A DNA stretch of 64,000 bases from Stutzerimonas xanthomarina. GTDB taxonomy: Bacteria; Pseudomonadota; Gammaproteobacteria; Pseudomonadales; Pseudomonadaceae. The stretch covers positions 62,001 through 126,000 of the forward strand of contig NZ_RHQM01000004.1 of the NCBI RefSeq assembly GCF_003935375.1. The letters are read 5' to 3'. Shown in pieces: positions 9,482-18,245 of this stretch (positions are counted from its first letter, which is position 1; each line of letters starts with the position of its first letter). Both the position numbers and the translations under genes were made by a program. The notes below the pieces were generated by a model, which saw only the letters and a program-made list of their open reading frames with translations, did no database searches and had not been told where the DNA came from.

Positions 9482-10954
9482 CTAGTCGCCCGCCTCGCTG
9501 AGTTCCTCGGCACCGGCACGCTCCAGCCAGTCGCCCGGCAAGCGCTTGCTGGCCCGTGCACCGAGCGACTTCAATTGCTCGGCCCGACCAACAAGGTTGC
9601 CGCGACCATCGCTAAGCTTGTTGCGCGCCGCCAGGTAAGCACGATCCACCTGCTGCAATCGGCTGCCGATCTCATCGAGATCCTGGATGAAGGCGACGAA
9701 CTTGTCGTAAAGCCCGCCGGCTTTCTCGGCGATCTCACGGGCGTTCTGGCTTTGCCGTTCCTGCCGCCAGAGGCTGTCGATGACCCGCAGGGTGGCGAGC
9801 AAGGTCGTCGGACTGACGATCACGATGTGCCGCCTATAGGCTTCCTGGAACAGATCGGGATCTGCCTGCAGCGCGGCCGCGAAAGCCGCCTCGATTGGCA
9901 CGAACAGCAGCACGAAGTCGAGGCTCTGCAAGCCATCGAGGCGCTGGTAGTCCTTCAGCGAGAGCCCCTTGAGGTGGCTGCGAAGCGATTGCACATGCTG
10001 CTTGAGCGCCAGCGCCCGGCTGCCTTCATCCTCGGCGCAGGTCAGCGCCTGATAGGCGGTCAGACTGACTTTGGCATCAACCACGACCTGTTTGTCCCCG
10101 GGCAGATGGATCAGCACATCCGGCTGAAAACGCTCCCCGTCCGGGCTCTTCAGGCTGACCTGCGTATGGTACTCGCGGCCCTTCTCCAACCCGGCGTGCT
10201 CCAGCACCTTTTCCAGAACCAGCTCGCCCCAGTTGCCCTGCGTCTTCTGCCCTTGCAGCGCACGGGTCAGGTTGGTCGCTTCATCACCAAGGCGTTGGTT
10301 CAGCTGCTGCAGGCGCTCCAGCTCGCGAGCCAGGGAGAAGCGCTCGCGCGCTTCGTTCTGGTAGCTCTCCTCGACTCGCTTCTCGAACGACTGGATGCGT
10401 TCCTTCAGCGGTTCGAGTAGCTGCCCCAGGCGCTCATGGCTGGACTCGCTGAAACGCTGCTCACGCTCGTCGAAGATCTTGCCGGCCAGCTCGGCGAACT
10501 GTGCCCGCAGGTCGTCACGCGCTGCCTGCAGGTCTGCCAGCCTTTGCTGATGGGCGTTGTGCTGTTCGCGCAGTTCGGCTTCGAGTGCGGCATGGGTCGC
10601 GCTCAACCGACGCAGTTCACCTTGCTGGGCGTCGCGCTCGGCTTGCAGATCGGCAATGGTTTCATCATGGCCGTCACGCTGCGTGCGCAACAGTTCGGCC
10701 TCGCGGCGCAGCGCAGCCAGCTCGGCCTGCTGCGCTGATTTGATGCCACTCAACTCCGCCAGCTCGATCCGACAGCTCTCCAGCTGCGCCGCTAGCCCCT
10801 CCTGCGCCAGGGTGGCCTGTCGGAGCCGCTCATCGAGCAACGCCTGTTCGGACTCGCTGACGGACAGGCGGCGCTGCAGATAAAGGCTCAGCCCAGCCAG
10901 GGCAGCCAGGCCGAGCGCCAGACCGACCAATAGATGAAGAGGATCAAAGGACAT
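9482..10954 (-). CDS. rmuC: DNA recombination protein RmuC
   Basis: 490 residues: one N-terminal membrane anchor (LHLLVGLALGLAALAGLSL), a long coiled coil to about residue 200, then the RmuC nuclease-like domain with KTQGNWGELVLEKVLEHAGL and DGERFQPDVLIHLPGDK. RmuC proteins limit inversions and other rearrangements at short inverted repeats. The ATG at 10954 sits six bases after GGAG; a TTG five codons upstream would place that site inside the gene. It is convergent with the MgtC/DUF4010 gene (nine-base gap) and follows the Sel1 gene in the same direction. Confidence 0.93.
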   Translation of the reverse strand: MSFDPLHLLVGLALGLAALAGLSLYLQRRLSVSESEQALLDERLRQATLAQEGLAAQLESCRIELAELSGIKSAQQAELAALRREAELLRTQRDGHDETIADLQAERDAQQGELRRLSATHAALEAELREQHNAHQQRLADLQAARDDLRAQFAELAGKIFDEREQRFSESSHERLGQLLEPLKERIQSFEKRVEESYQNEARERFSLARELERLQQLNQRLGDEATNLTRALQGQKTQGNWGELVLEKVLEHAGLEKGREYHTQVSLKSPDGERFQPDVLIHLPGDKQVVVDAKVSLTAYQALTCAEDEGSRALALKQHVQSLRSHLKGLSLKDYQRLDGLQSLDFVLLFVPIEAAFAAALQADPDLFQEAYRRHIVIVSPTTLLATLRVIDSLWRQERQSQNAREIAEKAGGLYDKFVAFIQDLDEIGSRLQQVDRAYLAARNKLSDGRGNLVGRAEQLKSLGARASKRLPGDWLERAGAEELSEAGD

Positions 10955-11019
10955 GAAGGGCTCCGGCAAAAGTGCCGGGCAGTATAGCGAGCCGCAGGTG
11001 GGTGGTCAGGCGGGTGCCG

Positions 11020-11442
11020 TCAGCCCTTGATCCGCTGAAGGAAGCTCGCAGCCTCCTGGGAACCCTGTGCGGCGGCTTGCTCGAGCCACAGACGCGCCTT
11101 CGCAGGTTCGCTGTGGTCGGGCTGGCAATAAAGGCGCCCCAGCTCCAGCTGTGCCTGGCAGTCGCCTGCACGGGCCGCCTGACGCAGCAGCTCGAAACCG
11201 ATACGGCGGTCGCGCTGACCATCGCACTCGCAGCACAGCAGACGCCCCAGACGACTCTGCGCTTCCACCACGCCCTCACGCGCCGGCTGCTTGAGCAGGC
11301 GCCCCGCAATCCGCTTGACACCCTGATTTCTGCCCAAGTGCTGGCTATCGAGCAACCACAGCGCCATGCGCAGCGGCAACCGTGCCGTAGGGGCGGTAGT
11401 GGCGAAGGAAGCGGAGGAGGCTGTACGCGTTCTCATGCACAT
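11020..11442 (-). CDS. Sel1 repeat-containing protein
   Basis: About 140 residues containing Sel1-type helical repeats: RIAGRLLKQPAREGVVEAQSRLG, then RIGFELLRQAARAGDCQAQL and KARLWLEQAAAQGSQEA, each with the A-x-x-G-x-x-x-A-Q spacing. Such repeats are protein-interaction scaffolds; no catalytic motif or clear signal peptide is visible. Two ATGs two codons apart (11442, 11436) both lack a strong ribosome site, so the exact start is open. It lies 65 bases upstream of rmuC on the same strand and may be co-transcribed with it. Confidence 0.78.
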   Translation of the reverse strand: MCMRTRTASSASFATTAPTARLPLRMALWLLDSQHLGRNQGVKRIAGRLLKQPAREGVVEAQSRLGRLLCCECDGQRDRRIGFELLRQAARAGDCQAQLELGRLYCQPDHSEPAKARLWLEQAAAQGSQEAASFLQRIKG

Positions 11443-11912
11443 CTGGGGGCTGGATGAATAAGGTCGCGCACTCTACTCCTTTTTTCCGAGAGTTAAAGTC
11501 TTGTCAAAAGCGAAAAAATTAGATCCGGATCACACCAAAAATTAATCCACAGAAGCTGTGGATAAGTCAGTGGACAAACAGAAGACAAATCTATGAATGC
11601 CACGTCTCATGGGGGCTGCGCTTAAACTGACGTTTTTTTCGCCAATGAAAAAAGTTCTTATTTTTCAATTGGTTATTAACGATCTATGAGTTCAGGCGAT
11701 TTGCGACAGTTTGTCATAAGGCCTTGACAGGCGTGCTGCGCAAATGTGCACAAGTTCAGCGCACCAGGCGCGAAGCGGCTTGCCACAAGGGTTGCAGCGG
11801 CACAAGAGCGAACCTTCAGACAAAGCTGTTGTCGCTCTGCGCACCTTGCCGGAGCACGGTAGCTACGCTTGTTCTGCGGCTATGCTGTACGCCTCGCATT
11901 CTGGAACTGGAA
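11443..11912. other. 470-base AT-rich intergenic region upstream of ydbH
   Basis: No gene is visible. It holds the DnaA-box palindrome at 11545-11563, two GATC sites at 11522 and 11528, an AT-rich run at about 11640-11690 (with another GATC at 11681) and presumably the divergent promoters of the Sel1 gene and of ydbH. An open frame that enters ydbH from 11724 has no family support before 11913. Confidence 0.6.
11545..11563. promoter_or_regulatory. DnaA-box palindrome
   Basis: A perfect inverted repeat with 8-base arms, ATCCACAG AAG CTGTGGAT. The right half is part of an exact consensus DnaA box on the minus strand (TTATCCACA, 11557-11565). The left half is a one-mismatch box on the plus strand (TAATCCACA, 11544-11552). 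What binds here is not known; DnaA is the obvious candidate by sequence. Confidence 0.55.
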
Positions 11913-14489
11913 ATGACGAAACCGTCGAGAATACTGCGCTGGCTGCTGGCTGGCCTGCTGCTACTGCTGCTGCTGCTTGCCGGCGGTTTCGCCTGGTATC
12001 AATGGACAGCGTTCAAGCGCGAACAAGGCATCGTCGAACTCGACTGGCAGGGGCTGCGTGTCTCTTTCAGAAGCATATCGATCCGCCAGCTTGACTATGC
12101 ACAGCTGACCGGGAACGGCCTCAACCTGACCGTCCGGGCTGAAAATATCGCGCTGCAAGTTCCCAGCATTTTTCAGCCATTTCCACCACAATCGCTTCAA
12201 ATAGATCGTCTCAGCACGACCCTACTCTCGCTACCGCATGCCGGGAACGAGAGCTCGCCTCCGCGCGACGCCGAGCAATATGCACGCTGGGTGGCGTGGC
12301 TGCCGGAGCGAATGACCATAGCTGATCTGAGGATGGACCTCCCCTGCGCGAAGGGTCAGTGCGACGAACGGGGTAGCCTGTGGCTGGAACACGCCGGCGA
12401 AACACTGCTGCCTGTCGATGCCCGGCTGGACCTGCGCCGCAACGAACACCGTGTTTCGCTGATCGTCAGTGCACAGGGACCAGACCCCATGCACAGCCTG
12501 ATCGAAGCCAGACTGCTGATCGACGAGCAGTCGCGCCTGGAAGGCCGTAACCGGTTCAACCTCCTCGGCAACACCCTGCGATCCGATGGCACCCTTGCCA
12601 TGGGCAGCTTGCCGGAAGCGCCCTGGCTGTTGAGCTGGCTAAGCGATTGGACCGGCTACGAACCTACCCCGCTGCCAGACATGCCAGCTGACATGCGGCT
12701 TGGCGCAGGTTGGGCGCTTAGCGTGCCTCGCTCGACAGACGGCACGCTCGAATGGCGCCGTGCCGGCGGGGATCTGCGTCTCTCCGGCCACTTGCCGGCG
12801 CCGTGGCCGATCATCGGGCTTGGCGAGGTGCAAGGCGATATCGACCTCGCGACTAATGGACAGGATGGCCAGTGGCTGCCTACCGAGATGAAAGCCAATG
12901 TCCAGCTACGCCCCGAACCGGCGCTCGTCGCCGAACTTCCCGAGAATCTGCGACCTGAGCGGCTGGACATCCAGATCGAGCCCTTGGATGCCGAAACCGA
13001 TCAAGACGAACTGCCGCTACAGGTCAAGCTGGACGCCCAAGGCGCCACACCGGCGAACCTGCAGGCACGGGTGCGACTGAATACCGCACCGCCATATGTA
13101 CTGCAGATCGAGCAGGCGCAACTGCAACTGCGCAGTAGCAAGCTGAAGCTGGATGCGCTTTCGCTAGGAGGTCTGGAGGCCATGCTGGACTTCTCAGGTC
13201 GTGCGAACCTCGAGCAGATCGATGTACAGCTGCATAAAAGCTCACGGGCCACCCTCACCGACCTGACCAGCGGAGAACTCACTGCCCACCAACTGCAGGT
13301 CCTGCTCTCCCAACCGCTCAGCCTGCATCTCGACCGCCGCAACTCAGAGCCGCCCAGCTGGCGCGTCCAGGCGCCGCTGGACCTGCGCGTCAGCCGACTG
13401 GATCACCCACGACTGATCTCCCAGGGCTGGCACTGGAGCGGGCAGCTGGAAGCTGATGCCACAAAACTGGCAGCGACCGGCCCATTGCGCAACGATGTCG
13501 GGCTGACACTGGCAGCAAACTTGAACAAGCGCTGGAACGGCCCACTACAGGCAAGCGGCAAGCTACAGGAGATCTTTCTGCGCGCCGGCAACCCGCTTGC
13601 CCGCAGCTTCACAGCCTGGCCGGAGATGCTTGAACTGAACAGCGGGCGCCTGCTGGCTGATGGCACGCTTTCTGTGCCAGCTGGCAGCACACCGCCATCC
13701 GCCAGGCTCACGCTGGAGGCCCGGGGACTGGCCGGCATCATCGACCGCGCCGAGATATCCGGGCTCGACGCAAGAATCGCTGCAAGCCTCGAGCGCAACC
13801 GCCTGGAGCTGGATATAACCGAGCTGCGCCTCGCTCAGCTCAATCCCGGATTCACTTTTGGCCCGCTGCTGCTGCGCGGAAACTACCGCACCGATCTCGA
13901 TCATCCAGCGCAAGGCCAGCTGCGCTGGGCAACCGCGGAAACCCAAATCTTCGGCGGCAGGTTCTGGCTCGCCCCCGCCACGCTCGACCTGGCTGCACCG
14001 CAGCAACAATTAACCGCCAAGCTGCAAGGACTGCAACTGAGCGACATGCTCGCCGCCTACCCTACCGAAGGGCTCGATGGCAGCGGCCTGATTGATGGCA
14101 GCTTCAACATTCGCCGCAGCGTACTCGGGTTCAGCGTCGACCAGGGCGAGCTGGCCGCACGCGCACCCGGCGGGGTACTGCGCTTTCGTTCGCCGAAGAT
14201 AGAAGCCCTTGGTCAGTCGAACCCGGCCATGAAGATCGTCACCGAAGCCCTGCACGATTTTCATTATGATCGGCTGAGCAGTGACGTCCGCTATGATGAG
14301 AGCGGCAAACTGAACCTCGCGCTGCGCCTGAACGGCCGCAATCCAGCCCTGGAAGGAGGCCGCCCGATCAATTTTTCGATCAATCTGGAAGAGGACATTC
14401 CGGCGCTGCTGACCAGCTTGCAACTGAGCGACCGGGTAAGCGAAACAATTCAACGACGGGTGCAGGAACATCTTCAACGCCTTCAATGA
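11913..14489 (+). CDS. ydbH: YdbH-like AsmA-family intermembrane phospholipid transport protein
   Basis: 858 residues: one N-terminal membrane helix (about 9-29, leucine-rich) and a long periplasmic part rich in beta strands, ending in a helix (VSETIQRRVQEHLQRL). YdbH, with YhdP and TamB, makes the inner-to-outer membrane phospholipid bridge in enterobacteria. The assignment is fixed by its neighbours: the next two genes are clear ynbE and ydbL, the known partners. The ATG at 11913 directly precedes the anchor helix; the frame is open for 63 more codons upstream but these look like leader. The three genes form one operon. Confidence 0.9.
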   Translation: MTKPSRILRWLLAGLLLLLLLLAGGFAWYQWTAFKREQGIVELDWQGLRVSFRSISIRQLDYAQLTGNGLNLTVRAENIALQVPSIFQPFPPQSLQIDRLSTTLLSLPHAGNESSPPRDAEQYARWVAWLPERMTIADLRMDLPCAKGQCDERGSLWLEHAGETLLPVDARLDLRRNEHRVSLIVSAQGPDPMHSLIEARLLIDEQSRLEGRNRFNLLGNTLRSDGTLAMGSLPEAPWLLSWLSDWTGYEPTPLPDMPADMRLGAGWALSVPRSTDGTLEWRRAGGDLRLSGHLPAPWPIIGLGEVQGDIDLATNGQDGQWLPTEMKANVQLRPEPALVAELPENLRPERLDIQIEPLDAETDQDELPLQVKLDAQGATPANLQARVRLNTAPPYVLQIEQAQLQLRSSKLKLDALSLGGLEAMLDFSGRANLEQIDVQLHKSSRATLTDLTSGELTAHQLQVLLSQPLSLHLDRRNSEPPSWRVQAPLDLRVSRLDHPRLISQGWHWSGQLEADATKLAATGPLRNDVGLTLAANLNKRWNGPLQASGKLQEIFLRAGNPLARSFTAWPEMLELNSGRLLADGTLSVPAGSTPPSARLTLEARGLAGIIDRAEISGLDARIAASLERNRLELDITELRLAQLNPGFTFGPLLLRGNYRTDLDHPAQGQLRWATAETQIFGGRFWLAPATLDLAAPQQQLTAKLQGLQLSDMLAAYPTEGLDGSGLIDGSFNIRRSVLGFSVDQGELAARAPGGVLRFRSPKIEALGQSNPAMKIVTEALHDFHYDRLSSDVRYDESGKLNLALRLNGRNPALEGGRPINFSINLEEDIPALLTSLQLSDRVSETIQRRVQEHLQRLQ

Positions 14490-14526
14490 GGCTCTGCAGC
14501 CGCTAGCCGACACAGGAGAGACCGCC

Positions 14527-14718
14527 ATGCGGTTGCGCCAATCGCTGACCATTCTGCTGCTGGCCGTGCTCGCCGGCGCCTGTACGCCGCGGGTGGAACT
14601 GGCCGTACCGAACGAGCCGATCAACATCAACCTGAACGTGAAGATCGAGCATGAGATTTACATCCGGGTGGACAAGCAGCTCGACTCGATCATTAACGAA
14701 GACAGCGGACTGTTCTGA
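14527..14718 (+). CDS. ynbE: YnbE-like outer membrane lipoprotein
   Basis: 63-residue lipoprotein with signal peptide and lipobox LAGAC (Cys19). The mature part carries INLNVKIEHEIYIRVDKQLD, the strand-rich core typical of YnbE. In E. coli YnbE is anchored in the outer membrane, forms stacked beta-sheet multimers and pairs with the C-terminal end of YdbH to complete the lipid bridge. It sits 37 bases after ydbH and 8 bases before ydbL. Confidence 0.9.
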   Translation: MRLRQSLTILLLAVLAGACTPRVELAVPNEPININLNVKIEHEIYIRVDKQLDSIINEDSGLF

Positions 14719-14726
14719 GGACGACG

Positions 14727-15071
14727 ATGAAAACCTATCTGAAATTGGCAAGCCTGCTGTTGGCACTCATGATCGCTCTGCCAACGGCAGCCATGACACT
14801 CAACGAAGCCATGTCCGCCCTGGGTGACGCCAAGGCCAGCGGCTTGCTTGGCGAGAAGCCCGACGGCTATCTCGGCGTGGTGCGGTCCAGCCAGAACGCC
14901 GAGGACATCGCAAGCCAGATCAATCAGGCGCGCCGAGCCGAGTACCACCGCGTCGCCAAGCAAAACGGCATCAGCGTCAGCGACGTGGAAGCCATCGCCG
15001 GCAAGAAAGCCATCGAGAAGACCCCCTCGGGCCAGATCATTCAGCTCAACGGCAACTGGGTTCGCAAGTAA
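14727..15071 (+). CDS. ydbL: YdbL family periplasmic protein (DUF1318)
   Basis: 114 residues with a cleavable signal peptide (cut near ALPTAAM, residues 18-23) followed by a DUF1318 domain: ALGDAKASGLLGEKPDGYLG, then VNQAR-like spacing in INQARRAEYHRVAKQNG. YdbL acts in the periplasm to prevent YnbE over-multimerising and so supports YdbH-YnbE assembly. It is the last gene of the operon. Confidence 0.9.
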   Translation: MKTYLKLASLLLALMIALPTAAMTLNEAMSALGDAKASGLLGEKPDGYLGVVRSSQNAEDIASQINQARRAEYHRVAKQNGISVSDVEAIAGKKAIEKTPSGQIIQLNGNWVRK

Positions 15072-15119
15072 CCAACGAAGATGGCCGGGTCCGCCGGCCA
15101 TCGCTCTTCGCGGCGGCGC

Positions 15120-15428
15120 CTACAGCAGCGTCAGAGCGTGTGCCCGGATCACCAGGCTCTCCTGCCGAAACCGGCGCTCCAGCTCGGCGCGATAATCGGC
15201 CCACCAGCCCCTGTCCAGATCATTGGCCATGACTTCGTAGACCACCGACTCGTCATGAACCGCGTTGTCGCCCTCTTCCAGCCAATAGCCACTCGCCGGG
15301 GCTCGCGAATAGGTGGTCAGGCCACCGAAACGCTCGATGAGCTCATCACGCACAGCACGGAAAGACGACTTCGGCAGCGCCTGCTGATCGTTGTCGTAAA
15401 GCGGTAGCAGCAACTGAATCAGATACAT
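15120..15428 (-). CDS. Conserved hypothetical protein of 102 residues
   Basis: The product begins MYLIQLLLPLYDND and contains GGLTTYSRAPASGYW and a C-terminal basic helix. I do not recognise a named domain. It has no signal peptide and no cysteine cluster. The ATG at 15428 has GGAG seven bases upstream; a further ATG ten codons earlier does not. It lies 72 bases downstream of polB on the same strand and faces the ydbL gene end to end. A soluble cytoplasmic protein is the most that can be said. Confidence 0.7.
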   Translation of the reverse strand: MYLIQLLLPLYDNDQQALPKSSFRAVRDELIERFGGLTTYSRAPASGYWLEEGDNAVHDESVVYEVMANDLDRGWWADYRAELERRFRQESLVIRAHALTLL

Positions 15429-15500
15429 GTCGGCACTCCACTGAATGGTGCCCGACATATGACCGGTGCGGCACCAGATAGATACCGCCAGCCGGCGAAT

Positions 15501-17867
15501 TCAGAACAAGCCGAGCTGCCCGTCGACGAGCGACGCGAAGTCATCGCCCACGAAGGGCAGAATCGCATCCGCCACGGGCTGCAGTTGCCGCGTTACATAG
15601 TGGTCGTAGTCGACGGCCGATGACCGTGTTTCCAGCGGCTCGGGCCCGGCGACCGTCATCAGGTAGCTGATCCAGCCACCGTTCTGATACTGCCGAGGCC
15701 GCCCCTGACGGTCGTTGTAGTCGTCCGCCAAACGCGCCGCACGCACATGGGGTGGCACATTGCGCTGGTAGTCATCGAGCCTGCGGCGCAAGCGCTTGCG
15801 ATAGATCAGCAGCTCATCCAGCTCACCGGCCAGCGTGCGCCGTACGTAGTCGCGCACGTACTCCCCGTGCGGCTGGCGGTGGAAGATGCGCTGGTAGAGC
15901 TCCTGCTGAAAGCGTTGGGCCAATGGCGACCAGTCGGTACGCACGGTTTCCAGCCCCTTGAAGACCATACCGTCGCTGCCATCGGGCCGGGTGATCAGTC
16001 CGGCATAACGCTTTTTGCTGCCCTCCTCCGCACCACGAATGGTCGGCATCAAAAAGCGCCGGAAATGGGTTTCGTATTGCAGCTCCAGCGCACTACCCAG
16101 CCCGTACTCGGACTGCAGATACACTCGCCACCAATCATTGATGTGCTGTACCAGCTGACGGCCGATCAGCGCCGCCTCGTCATCCGAATGCGCTTTGCGC
16201 AGCCAGACGAACGTGGAATCGGTATCGCCATAGATGACGGCATGCCCCTGCGCCTCGATCAGCTCCCGTGTGCGCCGCATGATCTCGTGACCGCGCAGGG
16301 TGATGGACGAGGCCAGGCGCGTATCGAAGAAACGGCAGCCACTGGAACCGAGCACGCCGTAGAAGGCATTCATGATGATTTTCAGCGCCTGCGACAACGG
16401 CTTGTTGTGCTCGCGTTTCGCCGTTTCGCGCCCCTCCCAGACGCGCTCCACGATTGCCGGCAGACAGTGCCGAGTCCGCGAGAAGCGCGCACCGCGGAAG
16501 CCGGGAATCGATTGTTCGTCATCCGGCTGGCGCAGCCCGTCGATCAACCCCACCGGGTCGATGAGAAAGGTTCGTATGATCGACGGATAGAGGCTCTTGT
16601 AATCGAGCACCAGTACTGATTCGTAAAGCCCCGGCTGCGAATTCATCACGAAGCCACCCGGGCTGGCCTCCGGCTGCCGCTCGCCAAGATTCGGCGCGAC
16701 GAAGCCCTGGCGATGCATCAGCGGCAGATACAGATGCTCGAAGGCCGCGACCGAACCGCCACTGCGATCCGCAGCCAGTCCGGTCACCGTGGCGCGCTCG
16801 AGAAGGAAGGTCAGCAGTTCAGTGCGGGCGAAGATGCGTGTTACCAGCTCGCAATCCTTGAGGTTGTAGCGCGCCAGAGCCGGTTTGTCCTCGGCGAACA
16901 TGCGATCGATTTCCGCCATGCGCTGGTAGGGATTGTCGATGGCCTTGCCTTCACCCAGAAGGGTCTGGGCGACGTTCTCCAGGCTAAAGGAGGGGAAGCT
17001 CCAGGTAGCCGAGCGAAGCGCCTCGATGCCATCAATGATCAAGCGCCCGGCGGCTGCGGCGAAATAATGATTGCCGCGACCGCCGTGCTCGCGCCATTCC
17101 ATCTCCGCACCACCGCGCCCCAGACGCAACGGCACTTGCAGGCGCTGCGAATGATCGCGCAGCACGCGCAGATCGAACTGCACCAGATTCCAGCCGATGA
17201 TCGCATCCGGGTCATGCTCGGCAAACCAGTCGTTCAGCCGCTCGAGCAACTCGCGTCGGCTATCGCAATACTGCAGAGAAAAATCGACGGTCGTGCCCTG
17301 CCCGTTTTCCGGTCCGAGCATGTAGACCTGGCGCTGGCTACAGCCCTCCAGCGCAATGGAATAGAGATCGCCACGGGAGGTGGTTTCGATATCCAGCGAA
17401 ACCAGCTTGAGCGTCGGGCGATAGTCAGGTGCCGGTTTGAGCTGCGCATCGATCGACGCACCGTCACCGCCAGATGCATCCGAAAAGGACACCGGCGCGG
17501 TGATGAAACGCTCCATCAGGTAGCGCTCGGGGGGACGGATATCGGACTCATAGACGTCCACCCCGGCCTCACGCAGCAACCGCGCGCAATCCAGCAAGCG
17601 ACGGTACGAACGGCTGTACAACCCCATCACTAGCCGATGGCGGAAGTCGCACAAGGCCAGCGGTCGCAACTCCACATCGCGCTCGCGACGTAGCAGCGCT
17701 TCAGCAAGAGGACGCTGCTCTTCGGGGATGAAAGCGACGGAATCTTGATGCGGGACACGTAGCTGCCGTGCGCCAGCGTCGGTGGCCAGCCAGAAACTGA
17801 CCTCCGTACCCTCCGGCGCATCCCGCCAGTGCCGAGTCAGGATAAAGCCCCGCCGTAGCTGCGACAT
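15501..17867 (-). CDS. polB: DNA polymerase II (family B)
   Basis: 788 residues, full family length. The 3'-5' exonuclease motifs are visible ([28 protein letters not shown]), followed by polymerase motif A ([14 protein letters not shown]), motif B ([15 protein letters not shown]) and motif C ([10 protein letters not shown]) with both catalytic aspartates. The enzyme synthesises DNA past lesions and at stalled forks and is usually SOS-induced; I could not find a properly spaced LexA box upstream. The start at 17867 follows GGGAGGGTG; the open frame runs seven codons further. Confidence 0.96.
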   Translation of the reverse strand: MSQLRRGFILTRHWRDAPEGTEVSFWLATDAGARQLRVPHQDSVAFIPEEQRPLAEALLRRERDVELRPLALCDFRHRLVMGLYSRSYRRLLDCARLLREAGVDVYESDIRPPERYLMERFITAPVSFSDASGGDGASIDAQLKPAPDYRPTLKLVSLDIETTSRGDLYSIALEGCSQRQVYMLGPENGQGTTVDFSLQYCDSRRELLERLNDWFAEHDPDAIIGWNLVQFDLRVLRDHSQRLQVPLRLGRGGAEMEWREHGGRGNHYFAAAAGRLIIDGIEALRSATWSFPSFSLENVAQTLLGEGKAIDNPYQRMAEIDRMFAEDKPALARYNLKDCELVTRIFARTELLTFLLERATVTGLAADRSGGSVAAFEHLYLPLMHRQGFVAPNLGERQPEASPGGFVMNSQPGLYESVLVLDYKSLYPSIIRTFLIDPVGLIDGLRQPDDEQSIPGFRGARFSRTRHCLPAIVERVWEGRETAKREHNKPLSQALKIIMNAFYGVLGSSGCRFFDTRLASSITLRGHEIMRRTRELIEAQGHAVIYGDTDSTFVWLRKAHSDDEAALIGRQLVQHINDWWRVYLQSEYGLGSALELQYETHFRRFLMPTIRGAEEGSKKRYAGLITRPDGSDGMVFKGLETVRTDWSPLAQRFQQELYQRIFHRQPHGEYVRDYVRRTLAGELDELLIYRKRLRRRLDDYQRNVPPHVRAARLADDYNDRQGRPRQYQNGGWISYLMTVAGPEPLETRSSAVDYDHYVTRQLQPVADAILPFVGDDFASLVDGQLGLF

Positions 17868-17980
17868 CACCCTCCCCTCGCTTCGCACAACACTGTGATG
17901 GCCATGCAGCAGACTGCACCTGCCGTTGAAGCATAGCCATCATCAGACAAACCCGGCCGCCACATACCGAGGGCACAAAA

Positions 17981-18015
17981 AGCAAAAACCCCCGGACTCT
18001 GTCGAGTTCAGGGGC
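17981..18015 (-). terminator. Rho-independent terminator of tRNA-Ser
   Basis: On the minus strand an imperfect GC-rich stem (CCCCTGAACTC with GAGTCCGGGGG, one mismatch or bulge) is followed by TTTTTGC. It starts 16 bases after the tRNA 3' end. Confidence 0.75.
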
Positions 18016-18030
18016 TTAGGCTATATGTAA

Positions 18031-18120
18031 TGGCGGAGAGATAGGGATTTGAACCCTAGGTACCCGCGAGGGTACAACGGATTTCGAATCCGTCCCGTTC
18101 GGCCACTCCGGCATCTCTCC
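18031..18120 (-). tRNA. tRNA-Ser (anticodon CGA)
   Basis: A 90-base tRNA with the long variable arm of serine tRNAs. The acceptor strands GGAGAGA and TCTCTCC pair, the CCA end is encoded, and the anticodon loop TTCGAAA gives anticodon CGA. It is a single gene with its own promoter and terminator. Confidence 0.96.
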
Positions 18121-18130
18121 AGCGGCGCGC

Positions 18131-18159
18131 ATCATAGCAGCTGGAGCAGGTTTGTCGAA
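18131..18159 (-). promoter_or_regulatory. Promoter of tRNA-Ser
   Basis: On the minus strand TTCGAC (18154-18159) and TATGAT (18131-18136) are 17 bases apart, and a GC-rich discriminator (GCGCGCC) follows. The -35 match is weak and the -10 match is strong. Confidence 0.55.
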
Positions 18160-18245
18160 CCCCAACTGCATAGATTTTTTACCGTTTTCAGTCTCTTGCG
18201 GCCCACCATGAGCGGACGCAGGGCGAGCCTAGTCATGCAGTTCGG

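Noticed and set aside
11443..11912. Chromosomal replication origin
   Set aside because: There are too few DnaA boxes and no dnaA, dnaN, rpmH or gidA genes nearby; a minor DnaA-binding site is the most that can be claimed.
17890..17915. Possible LexA box upstream of polB (CTG ... CAG)
   Set aside because: The spacing in CTGTGATGGCCATGCAG is 11 bases, not the 10 required, and the centre is not AT-rich.
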